This document shows, piece by piece, positions 16,047-25,199 of a stretch of DNA of 46,460 bases. The position numbers were made by a program, and so were the translations under genes. The stretch lies in NCBI GenBank assembly GCA_027618655.1, contig JAQCEL010000007.1, forward strand, positions 1 to 46,460. The letters run 5' to 3'. The stretch's first letter is position 1. Every line of letters begins with the position of its first letter. The notes beneath the pieces were generated by a model. The model was not told the DNA's origin. It saw nothing but the letters and a program-made list of their open reading frames with translations, and did no database searches. Source of the stretch: Pseudomonadota bacterium (GTDB lineage: Bacteria > Pseudomonadota > Gammaproteobacteria > Ga0077536).

Positions 16047-17155
16047 ATTTTTTCGATTAACATTGCAGCTCGTGCGGCACTGGTCCGTCGATCTTGTTCA
16101 TCTAGTTCCGAGTTCCACGTCGGATCCGCTAACGACCAACCAGCAAGATTTTTCAACACGAGGTCCGTAAGTGCCTCGACATGTTCCTTGCGATCGTTTA
16201 ATGCCGGGATATAGCGCAGCGATTCCCCACCTGCGGCAACAAATGCTGCCGAATAACGCATCGCAATTTCTTCGAGCGTCTCTAGGCAATCCGCGGAAAA
16301 TCCAGGGCAAATCACGTCGACCTTCCGCACCCCACTTTGGGCGAGTTCTCGCAACGTCGCTTCAGTGTAAGGTTGCAACCATTCGTTCCAGCCAAAACGT
16401 GACTGAAACCCCAAACTCCATCGGTCACTCGCAAGCGCCAAGCGTTCGGACAGCGCGCGACCCGTCGCTAGACACTGGCAGTGATAAGGATCGCCTGCCT
16501 TAAGACTGTCTTTCGGCGTGCCGTGAAATGACATCAACAAGTGTTCACCTTCGCCGTGCGTCGCCCAATGTTCACGAACCGAATGCGCAAGTGCCTCAAG
16601 ATAGCGAGTCTCAGCGAAGTAATCGTTAATGAATCTCAGCGAAGGCACCCACCGCCAAGTGGCCAATTCTCGCGTGACGGCGTCGAGAACGGATCCCGTC
16701 GTAGCGGAAGCATATTGAGGATACAACGGTAAGACGATAATTTTCCGAGCGTTTAAATCACGTAATTTCCTTAAACCTGAGCGCACGGAAGGTGAACCGT
16801 AGCGCATGGCGAGTACGACTTCCGTGCGGCCCGGAAGCGCTTCTTCAAGCGCACTAGCAACTGCTTCGCGTTGACGCTTCGATATCGCCATCAGTGGCGA
16901 ACCCTCATTAGTCCATACCTCGCCGTAACTTACCGCAGAACGACGCGGGCGAACGCGTAATATGATCCCGTGCAAGATTGCGAGCCAAAGAAACCGCGGT
17001 AATTCGACAACTCGTGGATCGGAAAGAAATTCGCCTAAGTAGCGGCGGACAGCTTTTGCTGTTGGCGCGTCCGGTGTGCCTAAATTACACAGCAGCACAC
17101 CGATTTTTTCGGGCTTACCGTGCACGAAATCTTGTTCGCCAGAATAATTAGTCAT
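16043..17155 (-). CDS. hemH: Ferrochelatase HemH
   Basis: Ferrochelatase inserts Fe2+ into protoporphyrin IX, the last step of heme synthesis. The 370-residue product shows GVLLCNLGTPDAPT at the start, then YLGEFLSDPRVVELP, the YASATTGSVLD segment with PLYPQ before it, the catalytic His in LLMSFHGTPKDSL, the FQSRFGWNEWLQPYT region and GFSADCLETLEEIAMRY, where the acidic residues lie. It is longer than E. coli HemH (320), mainly at both ends; no iron-sulfur cysteine cluster is evident. ATG at 17155 fits. The other heme gene in the window, hemB, is 15 kb away and not linked. Confidence 0.95.
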   Translation of the reverse strand: MTNYSGEQDFVHGKPEKIGVLLCNLGTPDAPTAKAVRRYLGEFLSDPRVVELPRFLWLAILHGIILRVRPRRSAVSYGEVWTNEGSPLMAISKRQREAVASALEEALPGRTEVVLAMRYGSPSVRSGLRKLRDLNARKIIVLPLYPQYASATTGSVLDAVTRELATWRWVPSLRFINDYFAETRYLEALAHSVREHWATHGEGEHLLMSFHGTPKDSLKAGDPYHCQCLATGRALSERLALASDRWSLGFQSRFGWNEWLQPYTEATLRELAQSGVRKVDVICPGFSADCLETLEEIAMRYSAAFVAAGGESLRYIPALNDRKEHVEALTDLVLKNLAGWSLADPTWNSELDEQDRRTSAARAAMLIEKI

Positions 17156-17359
17156 TGTCTAAGTATAATCCTACAAACACCAAGGTGACTCGCTTCCCGT
17201 TGAAAGAATTGTCTCGTGCCTAACGCTGCGTTCCTTAGTCCGTAGGATACGTGCCGAATGGCGGATTTTTTGATTGCGTACTTCGGGTGGATAGAAACGT
17301 TAATTATTATTCACGATGACAGTGGGACGTTCACAGACCTAGCCGATGGAGAATATTCG

Positions 17360-17719
17360 ATGTTCGTAAATTCCGAGCGCAGTTGCCGTCAGTTCATTGC
17401 AAATTACGGCTGTGAGATCCGTGAACTTGTGCATCCAAAAAACGATCCGATCGTGCTCGGCTTTTCTTTGGCCAGCGCGGAAGTTGCTATTGGATCCGCC
17501 ACTAATCGACATCGCTTGGCACAAACGGAGGTCTATTACATTGTCTCGGGCTTTGGGGAGATGCATGTCGGTGAGGAAATAAAGACGGTGCAAGCAGGCG
17601 ATGCGGTTTTCATCCCAGCGAACGAGACGCAATGGATTAAGAATGTCGGTAGCGACGTTCTAAAATTCATAGCCATCGTCGCTCCACCTTGGTGTTGCGA
17701 AGACGACATCAGACTTTAG
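17360..17719 (+). CDS. Cupin domain-containing protein
   Basis: The 119-residue product is a single-domain cupin. The first motif reads HRLAQTEVYYIVSGFGEMHVG and the second PANETQWIKNVGSDVLKFIAIV, with His, Glu and a second-motif region available for metal binding; the second His of the classic pattern is replaced, so metal binding is uncertain. I choose ATG at 17360 (MFVNSERSC). The frame is open from 17258, but the added 34 residues have no cupin counterpart. The end VAPPWCCEDDIRL is typical of small cupins of unknown substrate. It lies eight bases from the stop of the convergent ABC permease gene. Confidence 0.75.
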   Translation: MFVNSERSCRQFIANYGCEIRELVHPKNDPIVLGFSLASAEVAIGSATNRHRLAQTEVYYIVSGFGEMHVGEEIKTVQAGDAVFIPANETQWIKNVGSDVLKFIAIVAPPWCCEDDIRL

Positions 17720-17726
17720 CGACGAA

Positions 17727-20216
17727 TTAGTCTCGATATCGAAGTACGGTTGCCGCAGGGTGTCGTAGCGCGTTGAAAACCGCCACTGATCCGACGCCTA
17801 CCGTGCTAGCTGTTCCGATGGCAATGCCGATTGCGATCACCGAAAAATTAGCTGAGTAACTTATTTCTAAAACCTGAGTCGCGATGAACCAGCCTGACAC
17901 TAATGCCATCCCCCCCGCGATTGCGCCAGAAATAAAACCAATCGCGATAAACTCTGCGCTCATGATACGCAGGGTCAAAGCGCGGCTCGCACCGAGTGTT
18001 TTCAAGAGCGCACTCTCGAACACCCGCTCGTCTTGAGTTGCTTGAATGGCGGCAATTAGGACTAGTATTCCCGCGACCAGAGTGAATAGGAACACGAATT
18101 CGATGGCAGCCGCCGATCGATCCATTATTGCGCGGATATGCTCGATTAATGCGGCGACGTCGATGATCGTTACGCTCGGGAAATTCTCTACGAGTTCACG
18201 CAAAACCGTAAGATTCTCTGGGTCTAGCCGAAAACTTGTAATGTAGGTAGCCGGTAATTCGTTGAGCGTGACGGGCGAGACTTCAACGAAAAAATTGACC
18301 TCCATCGACTCCCACTGCACCGCGCGCAGGCTGGTCACCTCGCCTTTAATATTCTTTTCGGCAACTCGATAGGACAACGAGTCACCAACGCTGACACCTA
18401 ATGTTTTAGCAATATCCTGCTCTACCGAGAACTGAGTCTGGGAGGTGTTTGGATCCCACCATTCGCCCGCAATGATAACGTTGCGGGGTTTCAGGGTAGT
18501 TGCTTCAGAGAGATTGAACTCACGCTCCGCTAGGCGCCTAGCACGCGGGTCGCGGTAGCTCTCTTGGGTGATTGGGCGGTCATTAATCGCGGTAAGTCGT
18601 GCCCGAACCATTGGGTAGAATTGCGGCCGGCTAAGTGCGTGGCGCGCCAGGAAGTTGCGCAAGGGTGAAATTTCTTCATTTTGTATGTTGATCAAGAATT
18701 GGTTTGGCGCGTCAGCGGGTAAACTCGACGACCAATTATCGAGTAAATCGTTGCGCACAATCCCGAGGACGAGCAGCGCCATTAAGCCAAGACCCAATGC
18801 GGTAATTTGAATCACCGTTAAGATGCCACGTCGCGCGATATTTGCGATACCGAAGCGCCACACAAGGTTATTTTGTGAGTGAGACCGCGCAACGATTTTT
18901 ATCGTCCCAATGGAAACAACAATCAGTAGGCCTATGCTTATTAATAGTCCGAACAAAGACCACAAGGTGAGTTGCGGATCCCCATCGCGCCACGGCGCGA
19001 TGAGTAAAATGCCGGCCGTGGCGTAGATAATCACGCTGCTTTTTTTTACCGGCATGGCGTCGGTGTCGCTGCGTAGGACTCGCAACGGTGGTACCTCGCG
19101 TAGCTTCATTAGTTGCGGTAACGCAAATCCCATTAAGGCGAGTAACGCGCGCAGTGCAGCACTAAGGGCTGAAGCAAACGCGGGTGGGGGTAAGTCTGTT
19201 TGGGTCCAGCCGGCGAGCGCGCGCGCGATAATTTCTTGGCAACCGATCCCAACGGCGGCACCGATTAGAGCGGTAACCACCCCAAGTAGGAGAATTTCAA
19301 TCAAGAAGTATCTCATCACATACTGTCGAGTCGCGCCCAAGGTGCGCAGCAAAGCGACGGTATTGCGATGTCGAGTGCTGAAACTTCGTGCCGCTAGCGC
19401 GATCGCTGCGCCAGCCAGCATGATGGTCGTTAATGTCGCGAGTCCAAGGAATTGTTCGGCGCGGCGAAGCGCAGCTCGGATTTCAGGCCTGGCGTCTTCA
19501 GGCGACAGAATGCGATCGCCAATCTTTAGATTTAACTGCTTCTTAAATTGTTCGACTGCTGGTCGCGGGCCTGCGACAAGTAAGGAATAGTGCACCCGGC
19601 TACCGGGCGCAATAAGTGCAGTGCGTTCAACATCCGCACCATTGATCATCGCGCGTGGCGCGATGTTGAACAGATCGCCGCCTCGATCAGGTTCGAGTAC
19701 CAAGACTTTCGCGATCGTAAGGTCGGCAGATCCGATGCTGATCTGGTCCCCGACTTTCGCGCCAATCAATCCGAGTAGCCGCGCTTCGACCCATGCAGTA
19801 CCGGGGGTCGGAATCGCATTGCTGCGTGTCGGTGTTTCGAACGCAGCGTCGGCGACAAGTAACTCGCCCCGTAAGGGATAACCGTCATTGACCGCCTTGA
19901 GCTCGACTAGCTGAAACTTCTCGCCGAAAGTAACGACGCTGCGCATGGCAAGGATCGCCGTTGACTTGAGCTTTAGTGAACGCGCTTGTTGCGCATACGA
20001 TGCTGTGAGTTGGTCATTTGAAATAACTGCGAGATCAGCTGCTAGTAGGGCACTCGATTGCTGGACTAATGCGGTGCGTACTCGATCGGTAAACATGTCG
20101 ACCGCAGAGACGCTCGCTACTGCGATAATGACCGCTGTTCCAATAATCAAGAACGATCGATCGGTGAGGTCACGTCGAAACGCGCGCAGGGCAGGGCGGA
20201 AAACGAATTGTAACAA
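17727..20216 (-). CDS. FtsX-like ABC exporter permease (YbbP type)
   Basis: The 829-residue integral membrane protein is of the YbbP class: an N-terminal membrane helix (SFLIIGTAVIIAVASVSAVDMF), a large periplasmic domain, an FtsX-like helix group (LATLTTIMLAGAAIALAARSF and following), two middle helices, a second periplasmic domain, and a second FtsX group (AAIEFVFLFTLVAGILVLIAAIQATQDERVFESALLKTLGASR). The KTLGASR and RTLGATR segments are hallmarks. The cargo is unknown; related genes beside tesA suggest a lipid or envelope-stress role. It follows its ATPase by 18 bases, so they form one operon. The start is ATG 20216. Confidence 0.9.
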   Translation of the reverse strand: MLQFVFRPALRAFRRDLTDRSFLIIGTAVIIAVASVSAVDMFTDRVRTALVQQSSALLAADLAVISNDQLTASYAQQARSLKLKSTAILAMRSVVTFGEKFQLVELKAVNDGYPLRGELLVADAAFETPTRSNAIPTPGTAWVEARLLGLIGAKVGDQISIGSADLTIAKVLVLEPDRGGDLFNIAPRAMINGADVERTALIAPGSRVHYSLLVAGPRPAVEQFKKQLNLKIGDRILSPEDARPEIRAALRRAEQFLGLATLTTIMLAGAAIALAARSFSTRHRNTVALLRTLGATRQYVMRYFLIEILLLGVVTALIGAAVGIGCQEIIARALAGWTQTDLPPPAFASALSAALRALLALMGFALPQLMKLREVPPLRVLRSDTDAMPVKKSSVIIYATAGILLIAPWRDGDPQLTLWSLFGLLISIGLLIVVSIGTIKIVARSHSQNNLVWRFGIANIARRGILTVIQITALGLGLMALLVLGIVRNDLLDNWSSSLPADAPNQFLINIQNEEISPLRNFLARHALSRPQFYPMVRARLTAINDRPITQESYRDPRARRLAEREFNLSEATTLKPRNVIIAGEWWDPNTSQTQFSVEQDIAKTLGVSVGDSLSYRVAEKNIKGEVTSLRAVQWESMEVNFFVEVSPVTLNELPATYITSFRLDPENLTVLRELVENFPSVTIIDVAALIEHIRAIMDRSAAAIEFVFLFTLVAGILVLIAAIQATQDERVFESALLKTLGASRALTLRIMSAEFIAIGFISGAIAGGMALVSGWFIATQVLEISYSANFSVIAIGIAIGTASTVGVGSVAVFNALRHPAATVLRYRD

Positions 20217-20234
20217 GGGAACGATCGACCTTAG

Positions 20235-20921
20235 CTAGTCGGCTTCAAGGTGCCTATCAACCAGGCGAACCCGGCGGGCGCATCGGGCAGCCACTTTCTC
20301 GTCATGCGTGACGAGAATTAGAGCTGTTGCATACTCGGAATTTAGCAAGAATAAGAGATCGATAATTCTCGCCGCCGTCGCGCTGTCTAGATTTCCGGTC
20401 GGCTCATCCGCGAACAGGATTTTAGGGCGCGAACAATAAGCTCGTGCAATGGCGACTCGTTGTTGTTCGCCACCCGATAGTTGACGCGGAAAGTGTCGAA
20501 TTCGACTGGTCAATCCGACTTGTTCCAATACTGCTAGCGCGTGTTCATTTGCATTGGTGTCCCCACGCAATTCCAATGGTAGCGCGACGTTCTCTAAGGC
20601 ATTTAGGTTTGGTAGCAAATGAAACTGTTGGAATACGAAGCCGATATATTTATTTCTCAAAGCGGCTCTAGCGTCTTCGTTTGCCGCGCTTAGCGAAGTG
20701 CCATAGATCGTGACCGACCCGCTAGTTGGTAAGTCAAGCCCAGCAAGAAGCGCCAACAAAGTAGATTTACCCGATCCGGATACACCCACAATGGCGACGG
20801 ACTCAGATTGTTCCGCACGAAAGTTGATATTATCGAGGATCTGAATTGAACCATCAGTCGTGGGGTAAGATTTCGACATGTTTTCGACGACAATTGCCGC
20901 GCTAAGATTTTCCGCTACCAT
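20235..20921 (-). CDS. ABC transporter ATP-binding protein (YbbA type)
   Basis: This is the ATPase partner of the FtsX-like permease downstream. Seen: Walker A GVSGSGKST, the Q-loop GFVFQQFHLLPNLNALENV, signature LSGGEQQRVAIARA, Walker B ILFADEPTGNLD and the H-loop VTHDEK. I place the start at ATG 20921 (MVAENLS), because this aligns with E. coli YbbA; a GTG at 20963 would add 14 residues, and ATG at 20879 would cut into the fold. The gene is divergent from tesA and its 5' end overlaps the tesA signal peptide codons by about 44 bases, so each promoter must lie within the other gene. Confidence 0.9.
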   Translation of the reverse strand: MVAENLSAAIVVENMSKSYPTTDGSIQILDNINFRAEQSESVAIVGVSGSGKSTLLALLAGLDLPTSGSVTIYGTSLSAANEDARAALRNKYIGFVFQQFHLLPNLNALENVALPLELRGDTNANEHALAVLEQVGLTSRIRHFPRQLSGGEQQRVAIARAYCSRPKILFADEPTGNLDSATAARIIDLLFLLNSEYATALILVTHDEKVAARCARRVRLVDRHLEAD

Positions 20922-21516
20922 CGGCCTATTATGGCTGATCGCGCCGACGCTGGGATTGGCCACGTCAAATGATGTGTTGCTCGTTGTGGGAGACAGTCTA
21001 AGTGCCGGTTACGGGATCCCTCTATCCGGCGCATGGCCAGAATTATTGCAGCAGCGCCTGGTCGAAAAAGGCTACGACGACCGAGTAGAGAACGCGAGCA
21101 TCAGCGGCGACACGAGTCGCGGCGGCCTTGCTAGGTTGCCGGCGCTACTAAAGGCTCATGAACCGAAAATTGTCGTCCTCGAACTAGGCGCAAACGACGG
21201 TCTGCGAGGTCTCCCGATCCCTGATATTGAGCAAAATTTCCATGAAATGCTGGATCTTATCGATGCATCAGGCGCCACAATTTTATTATTAGAAATGCGT
21301 GTGCCGCCCAACTATGGACCTCGTTATGCTGCGCAATTTGATCAGCTTTATGCCCGACTTGAGCAAGCTTACGAATTACGCTTGGTGCCGTTTTTTCTAC
21401 GTGATGTCGTTTTGGATCGATCGCTGATGCAAAACGACGGCTTGCATCCCAACGCCTTGGCTCAACCGAAAATGCTCGACAATGTTTGGGTATACTTGGC
21501 GGATATATTCCCTTAA
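20878..21516 (+). CDS. tesA: Periplasmic SGNH esterase TesA (acyl-CoA thioesterase I/lysophospholipase L1)
   Basis: TesA is a periplasmic SGNH hydrolase with thioesterase, lysophospholipase and protease-like activities. Its residues are visible in order: the catalytic Ser in GDSLSAGY, Gly in ISGDTSRGGLARLPALL, Asn in LGANDGLRGLP, and the Asp-His pair in DGLHPNA. The 212-residue length is usual. The signal peptide FSATIGLLWLIAPTLGLATS starts at ATG 20878, in a CATG shared with a possible start of the ATPase on the other strand. The divergent arrangement with ybbA-ybbP type genes is conserved in gammaproteobacteria, but here the coding regions overlap. Confidence 0.94.
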   Translation: MFSTTIAALRFSATIGLLWLIAPTLGLATSNDVLLVVGDSLSAGYGIPLSGAWPELLQQRLVEKGYDDRVENASISGDTSRGGLARLPALLKAHEPKIVVLELGANDGLRGLPIPDIEQNFHEMLDLIDASGATILLLEMRVPPNYGPRYAAQFDQLYARLEQAYELRLVPFFLRDVVLDRSLMQNDGLHPNALAQPKMLDNVWVYLADIFP

Positions 21517-21536
21517 CCAGAGGCAGGCCAGCTAGC

Positions 21537-22106
21537 GTGAAATATTGCAGTGATTGCGGTTCGAGTGAACTGAATTGGTCGATACCCGTAGGCGATAATC
21601 GGCCCCGGCACATTTGCTCGGCTTGTGACATGGTTTTCTACCAGAACCCTAAGATCGTCGCTGGGTGCGTTGTCCAATGGGAGGGTAAAGTACTGCTCTG
21701 CAAACGTGCAATTGAGCCACGACATGGTTATTGGACATTACCTGCCGGGTTCATGGAGAACGCGGAAACCACTGTCGAAGCGGCTATTCGAGAAACACTC
21801 GAAGAGGCGAACGCGAAAGTCGATATTATCGATCTGTATACAGTTCTGAATATTCCTCACACGAATCAAGTGTATATGATGTTTCGTGGCGATCTCATCG
21901 ATTTGGATTTTTCTCCAGGCGAAGAGAGCCTTGAATGTGGGTTATACAGTGAAGAAGAAATACCCTGGGACGATCTCGCCTTTCCGACGATATTACATAC
22001 GCTGAAGTTTTACTTTGAAGACCGCAAGCGTGGTGCTTTTCCGGTACGCTCCGGAGACATTATTCGCGAGAACAATCGGGCGATATTTGCCTTGCGGCGA
22101 AGCTAG
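21537..22106 (+). CDS. Nudix hydrolase with N-terminal zinc ribbon
   Basis: The 189-residue product has an N-terminal zinc ribbon (CSDCGSSELNW and HICSACDMVFYQNPKIV, two CxxC pairs) and a Nudix domain with the box GFMENAETTVEAAIRETLEEANA, which has the E-RET-LEE pattern though the final Gly of the consensus is Asn. The substrate class is a nucleoside diphosphate linked to X; ADP-ribose-type is common for zinc-ribbon members but cannot be told here. I choose GTG at 21537 because the zinc ribbon begins there; an upstream start at 21486 would add 17 residues that overlap the tesA end. Convergent with rho. Confidence 0.88.
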   Translation: MKYCSDCGSSELNWSIPVGDNRPRHICSACDMVFYQNPKIVAGCVVQWEGKVLLCKRAIEPRHGYWTLPAGFMENAETTVEAAIRETLEEANAKVDIIDLYTVLNIPHTNQVYMMFRGDLIDLDFSPGEESLECGLYSEEEIPWDDLAFPTILHTLKFYFEDRKRGAFPVRSGDIIRENNRAIFALRRS

Positions 22107-22188
22107 AGTTAACACGCCACGAGGCGGGCGAATGCCCCGTGGGAAATCGAGGACAAGGTGCGGTAGGAGCGCTGTCGGTCCTGCCTGC

Positions 22189-23445
22189 TTAGCGCTTCAT
22201 GGAATCGAAAAATTCGGCGTTGTTCTTCGTTGCCTTTAATCGTTCCAAAAGGAATTCCATCGCCGCGATTTCCTCCATCGGGTGAAGAAGCTTGCGCAAT
22301 ATCCAGATGCGTTGTAGTTCTTCAGGCTTTGTAAGGCGTTCTTCGCGACGGGTACCAGAACGATTGATATTGACGGCCGGGAAGATCCGCTTCTCAGCAA
22401 TTTTGCGATCCAGGTGAATTTCCATATTGCCGGTGCCCTTGAATTCTTCGTAGATAACGTCGTCCATTCGGGACCCGGTATCGACGAGGGCAGTGGCGAT
22501 GATTGTCAGGCTGCCGCCTTCTTCGATATTCCTCGCCGCGCCAAAAAACCGCTTCGGGCGTTGTAACGCGTTAGCATCTACGCCACCGGTCAGGACTTTT
22601 CCCGACGACGGCACAACGGTGTTGTAAGCGCGCGCGAGACGCGTGATCGAGTCGAGCAGAATAACCACGTCGCGCTTGTGTTCGACGAGTCGTTTCGCTT
22701 TTTCGATCACCATCTCAGCTACTTGTACATGGCGGCTCGCAGGTTCGTCGAAAGTACTGCTAATGACTTCACCTTTCACGGCGCGCTGCATTTCGGTGAC
22801 TTCTTCCGGTCGTTCGTCAATCAGGAGTACGATGAAATAGCAATCCGGATTATTTATTTCCATGGAATGCGCGATGCTTTCGAGCATCATCGTTTTGCCC
22901 GCTTTCGGCGGTGAAATGACCAGCCCACGTTGGCCTTTGCCGATTGGCGCGGTCATGTCAATAACGCGTGGGGTTAGGTCTTCCGTGCTGCCGTTGCCTA
23001 ACTCTAATGTAAGGCGCTCGTCTGCGAACAGCGGCGTGAGATTTTCGAATAGGACTTTATTTTTTGCGTTCTCTGGTGGCTCGAAATTTATTTCGCCAAC
23101 TTTCAATAAGGCGAAATATCGCTCACCATCTTTAGGCGGGCGGATTTTCCCCGAAATGGTATCTCCAGTGCGCAAGTTAAAGCGTCTAATCTGGCTTGGC
23201 GAAACATAAATATCGTCTGGCCCCGCGAGGTATGAGCAATCCGCAGATCGTAGAAACCCAAAACCGTCTTGAAGGATCTCGAGGACTCCGTCGCCGGAAA
23301 TATCTTCACCTTTTTTCGCGTGCGCTTTTAAGATCCCAAATATAACGTCTTGTTTTCTAGCGCGGCCGACCCCATCAAGGCCCATTGAGTCCGCAAGCTT
23401 CACAAGTTCGGCGGCCGGTTTTTGCTTAAGTTCCGTTAGGTTCAT
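22189..23445 (-). CDS. rho: Transcription termination factor Rho
   Basis: Rho is the hexameric RNA helicase that ends transcription at unstructured C-rich RNA. The 418-residue product matches E. coli Rho (419) almost throughout: [15 protein letters not shown], the RNA-binding [13 protein letters not shown] and [13 protein letters not shown], Walker A PPKAGKT, Walker [12 protein letters not shown], the Q-loop [16 protein letters not shown] and the R-loop [13 protein letters not shown] place the start at 23445, although a second ATG at 23448 directly precedes it and a longer frame reaches 23562; the family N-terminus fixes this choice. It follows trxA on the same strand with a gap of about 200 bases, the E. 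coli order, so the leader could be long, as in autoregulated rho genes. Confidence 0.98.
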   Translation of the reverse strand: MNLTELKQKPAAELVKLADSMGLDGVGRARKQDVIFGILKAHAKKGEDISGDGVLEILQDGFGFLRSADCSYLAGPDDIYVSPSQIRRFNLRTGDTISGKIRPPKDGERYFALLKVGEINFEPPENAKNKVLFENLTPLFADERLTLELGNGSTEDLTPRVIDMTAPIGKGQRGLVISPPKAGKTMMLESIAHSMEINNPDCYFIVLLIDERPEEVTEMQRAVKGEVISSTFDEPASRHVQVAEMVIEKAKRLVEHKRDVVILLDSITRLARAYNTVVPSSGKVLTGGVDANALQRPKRFFGAARNIEEGGSLTIIATALVDTGSRMDDVIYEEFKGTGNMEIHLDRKIAEKRIFPAVNINRSGTRREERLTKPEELQRIWILRKLLHPMEEIAAMEFLLERLKATKNNAEFFDSMKR

Positions 23446-23651
23446 CATGTAGTTGATTTGTACTGGTATCTCGAGCGGGGTTGCGCTCGGCAGTTGAAAG
23501 AAGTGAAATTTTTGTTGGTACGGAGGAGCGCTGGGAAAGGTTCTAATCTGCGCTACGTGCAAAACATAGCACGCAGACCCAGCGGCGTCCAGTTATTATC
23601 CTTACCCGCGCGCCGCTTACGGATCCTCAAATTGTCGGGTGAGATGAGGGT

Positions 23652-23978
23652 TTAAATATTGCTATCGATGAATGCTGTTAATTGAGATTTTGATAGGGCC
23701 CCAACGTGCGTAGCAACGACGCTACCTTCCTTGAACAGCATCAGTGTTGGCACGCCGCGAATTCCGTACTTCGTCGACGTTCCTTGATTAGCGTCAACGT
23801 CCAGTTTCGCGATCGTCAGTTTATCATCGTATTCGCTAGAGACCTCTTCGAGGATCGGCCCGATCATCTTGCAAGGCCCGCACCATTCCGCCCAGTAATC
23901 GACTAAGACGGGTTTCGTAGATTGGATCACATCGTCGTCGAAAGAGTCGTCGGTGACGTAAACAATATTTTCGCTCAT
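23652..23978 (-). CDS. trxA: Thioredoxin TrxA
   Basis: Thioredoxin reduces disulfides in the cytoplasm. The 108-residue product has the WCGPC active site, the buried Asp in [11 protein letters not shown], the cis-Pro in [11 protein letters not shown] and the C-terminal [13 protein letters not shown] place the start at ATG 23978 (MSENIVYV), which has a GAGGAG ribosome binding sequence upstream and the usual length; the frame is open to 24017 but the extra 13 residues are not family-like. The gene precedes rho on the same strand, as in E. coli. A short inverted repeat (GTTGTC, GACAAC) lies at 24107-24125 in the gap before it. Confidence 0.97.
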   Translation of the reverse strand: MSENIVYVTDDSFDDDVIQSTKPVLVDYWAEWCGPCKMIGPILEEVSSEYDDKLTIAKLDVDANQGTSTKYGIRGVPTLMLFKEGSVVATHVGALSKSQLTAFIDSNI

Positions 23979-24168
23979 GGAATGAATTTGCTCCTCAAAT
24001 GAGTGGGTAGCGCGCATTTTGTGCCGAACTATTCGAACATTGCAACTGGTAAGTCGACCATCCGCGCGATATTCAATCGGGCTCTTGGATCGAACAGATC
24101 GGTTGGGTTGTCGGGTTTTGACAACGATCCCCTGCGCATTTCGATCAGTTACTAAAGGTCGCTAACAC

Positions 24169-24849
24169 CTAGCTTTCTTGTAATCTTGCTTTAAGCCAAA
24201 CCGACACGTCACGGATTTCTTCCGATGACACGGAGTGCTGCATCGCGTAGGTCTTGTATTCGACGTGATAACCAGCATCAGATAGCGTTTGAGCACTACG
24301 CGCACCGAGGGTTTCCGGAACCATAGGGTCCTGCGTGCCGTGGCCGATGAAAATCGGCAGATTGCCCTGCGACCCAGCGGATTCAGCGGCTAAAGTTTCA
24401 CCTAAGGGTAGATAGGTCGATAACGCCAATATTCCGGCGAGTCGGCTCGGATAGCGTAACCCTAAGTGCAGCGCAATGGCGCCACCTTGGGAAAATCCGG
24501 CGATTACGATCCGCGTACTTTCAATTCCTTCAGCTAGTTGCTTGTCGAGCAGCATCGCGACGGCGGACGAGGACTCTCGAATGCCTGCTTCGTCGGTTTT
24601 TCGATCGAGCCCCTGATCAACGATGTCATACCAGGCGCGCATCTCCATACCACCATTGATAGTGATCGGTCGAACGGGGGCATGCGGGAATATAAATCGA
24701 ACCCCGTGATTTTGAGCGAGATGAAGCTCAGCAACGATCGGCTCGAAGTCGTGGCCGTCGGCGCCAAGGCCATGTAACCAAATGACGCTTGCATTGACTG
24801 GCCCTGGTGGTTCAATCGTGACTAACTGGAGTGGTGTGTTGATAAGCAT
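24169..24849 (-). CDS. Carboxylesterase/phospholipase family alpha/beta hydrolase
   Basis: The 226-residue cytoplasmic serine hydrolase is of the acyl-protein thioesterase/carboxylesterase II type found across proteobacteria. Seen: VIWLHGLGADGHDFEPIV with the oxyanion HGLG, the nucleophile elbow GFSQGGAIALHLGLRYP, the Asp in IGHGTQDPMVPE and the His in MQHSVSSEEI, in the right order. PHAPVRPITINGGMEMRAWYDI is the diagnostic segment. It hydrolyses short-chain esters or deacylates; the natural substrate is unknown. ATG at 24849. It is a single gene transcribed toward trxA, with about 150 bases between them and no obvious terminator. Confidence 0.93.
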   Translation of the reverse strand: MLINTPLQLVTIEPPGPVNASVIWLHGLGADGHDFEPIVAELHLAQNHGVRFIFPHAPVRPITINGGMEMRAWYDIVDQGLDRKTDEAGIRESSSAVAMLLDKQLAEGIESTRIVIAGFSQGGAIALHLGLRYPSRLAGILALSTYLPLGETLAAESAGSQGNLPIFIGHGTQDPMVPETLGARSAQTLSDAGYHVEYKTYAMQHSVSSEEIRDVSVWLKARLQES

Positions 24850-25064
24850 CTTGATAAGGATAAATTAAGTAGTGGATTCGACGGTTGAAAACCGTATCAT
24901 ATCGCGGTCCGGACGTTAATTGCCGGGTCGATTAACTCAATGACTGGAGCGACTTCAGTGCTGGCGCTGCTCGTCGGCGCAACCTCGCCTAATCGTTCGC
25001 ACACGGCGTCAAAGATTTCCTACCAGTCGTTATTCAGATGCATATGGAGCCAAGGATCACCCAC

Positions 25065-25199
25065 ATGTCGAGCCACTACGGATTGCGATCCTGCGCAGTG
25101 TTTGGACTGTGCTTAATTGGGTTATTACTCATCGGATGCGGGCAAAAGGGCGACTTATATCTGCCGGACCGTACCCCGTCGAAATACGTTAATCGCTAG
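25065..25199 (+). CDS. lptM: LptM/YifL small lipoprotein
   Basis: A 44-codon frame encodes a signal sequence (LRSCAVFGLCLIGLLLIGC) ending in a lipobox, then the diagnostic GCGQKGDLYLPD. In E. coli this small lipoprotein (YifL, renamed LptM) assists assembly of the outer-membrane LPS translocon LptD/LptE. The gene commonly precedes lysA, as here. ATG at 25065 has AAGGA eight bases upstream; in-frame ATG codons at 25038 and 25044 would add up to nine residues. The TAG stop falls exactly in the border of the hairpin element described below, which leaves the coding sequence intact. Confidence 0.9.
   Translation: MSSHYGLRSCAVFGLCLIGLLLIGCGQKGDLYLPDRTPSKYVNR

Noticed and set aside
22118..22143. 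Bulged hairpin between the Nudix gene and rho as a terminator
   Set aside because: No T-run follows on either strand; it may be a chance GC-rich fold.
23446..23562. Longer start for rho
   Set aside because: The additional 39 residues have no counterpart in Rho and no ribosome binding site.
24107..24125. GTTGTC/GACAAC inverted repeat upstream of trxA
   Set aside because: Short and common enough to be chance; no further evidence of regulation.
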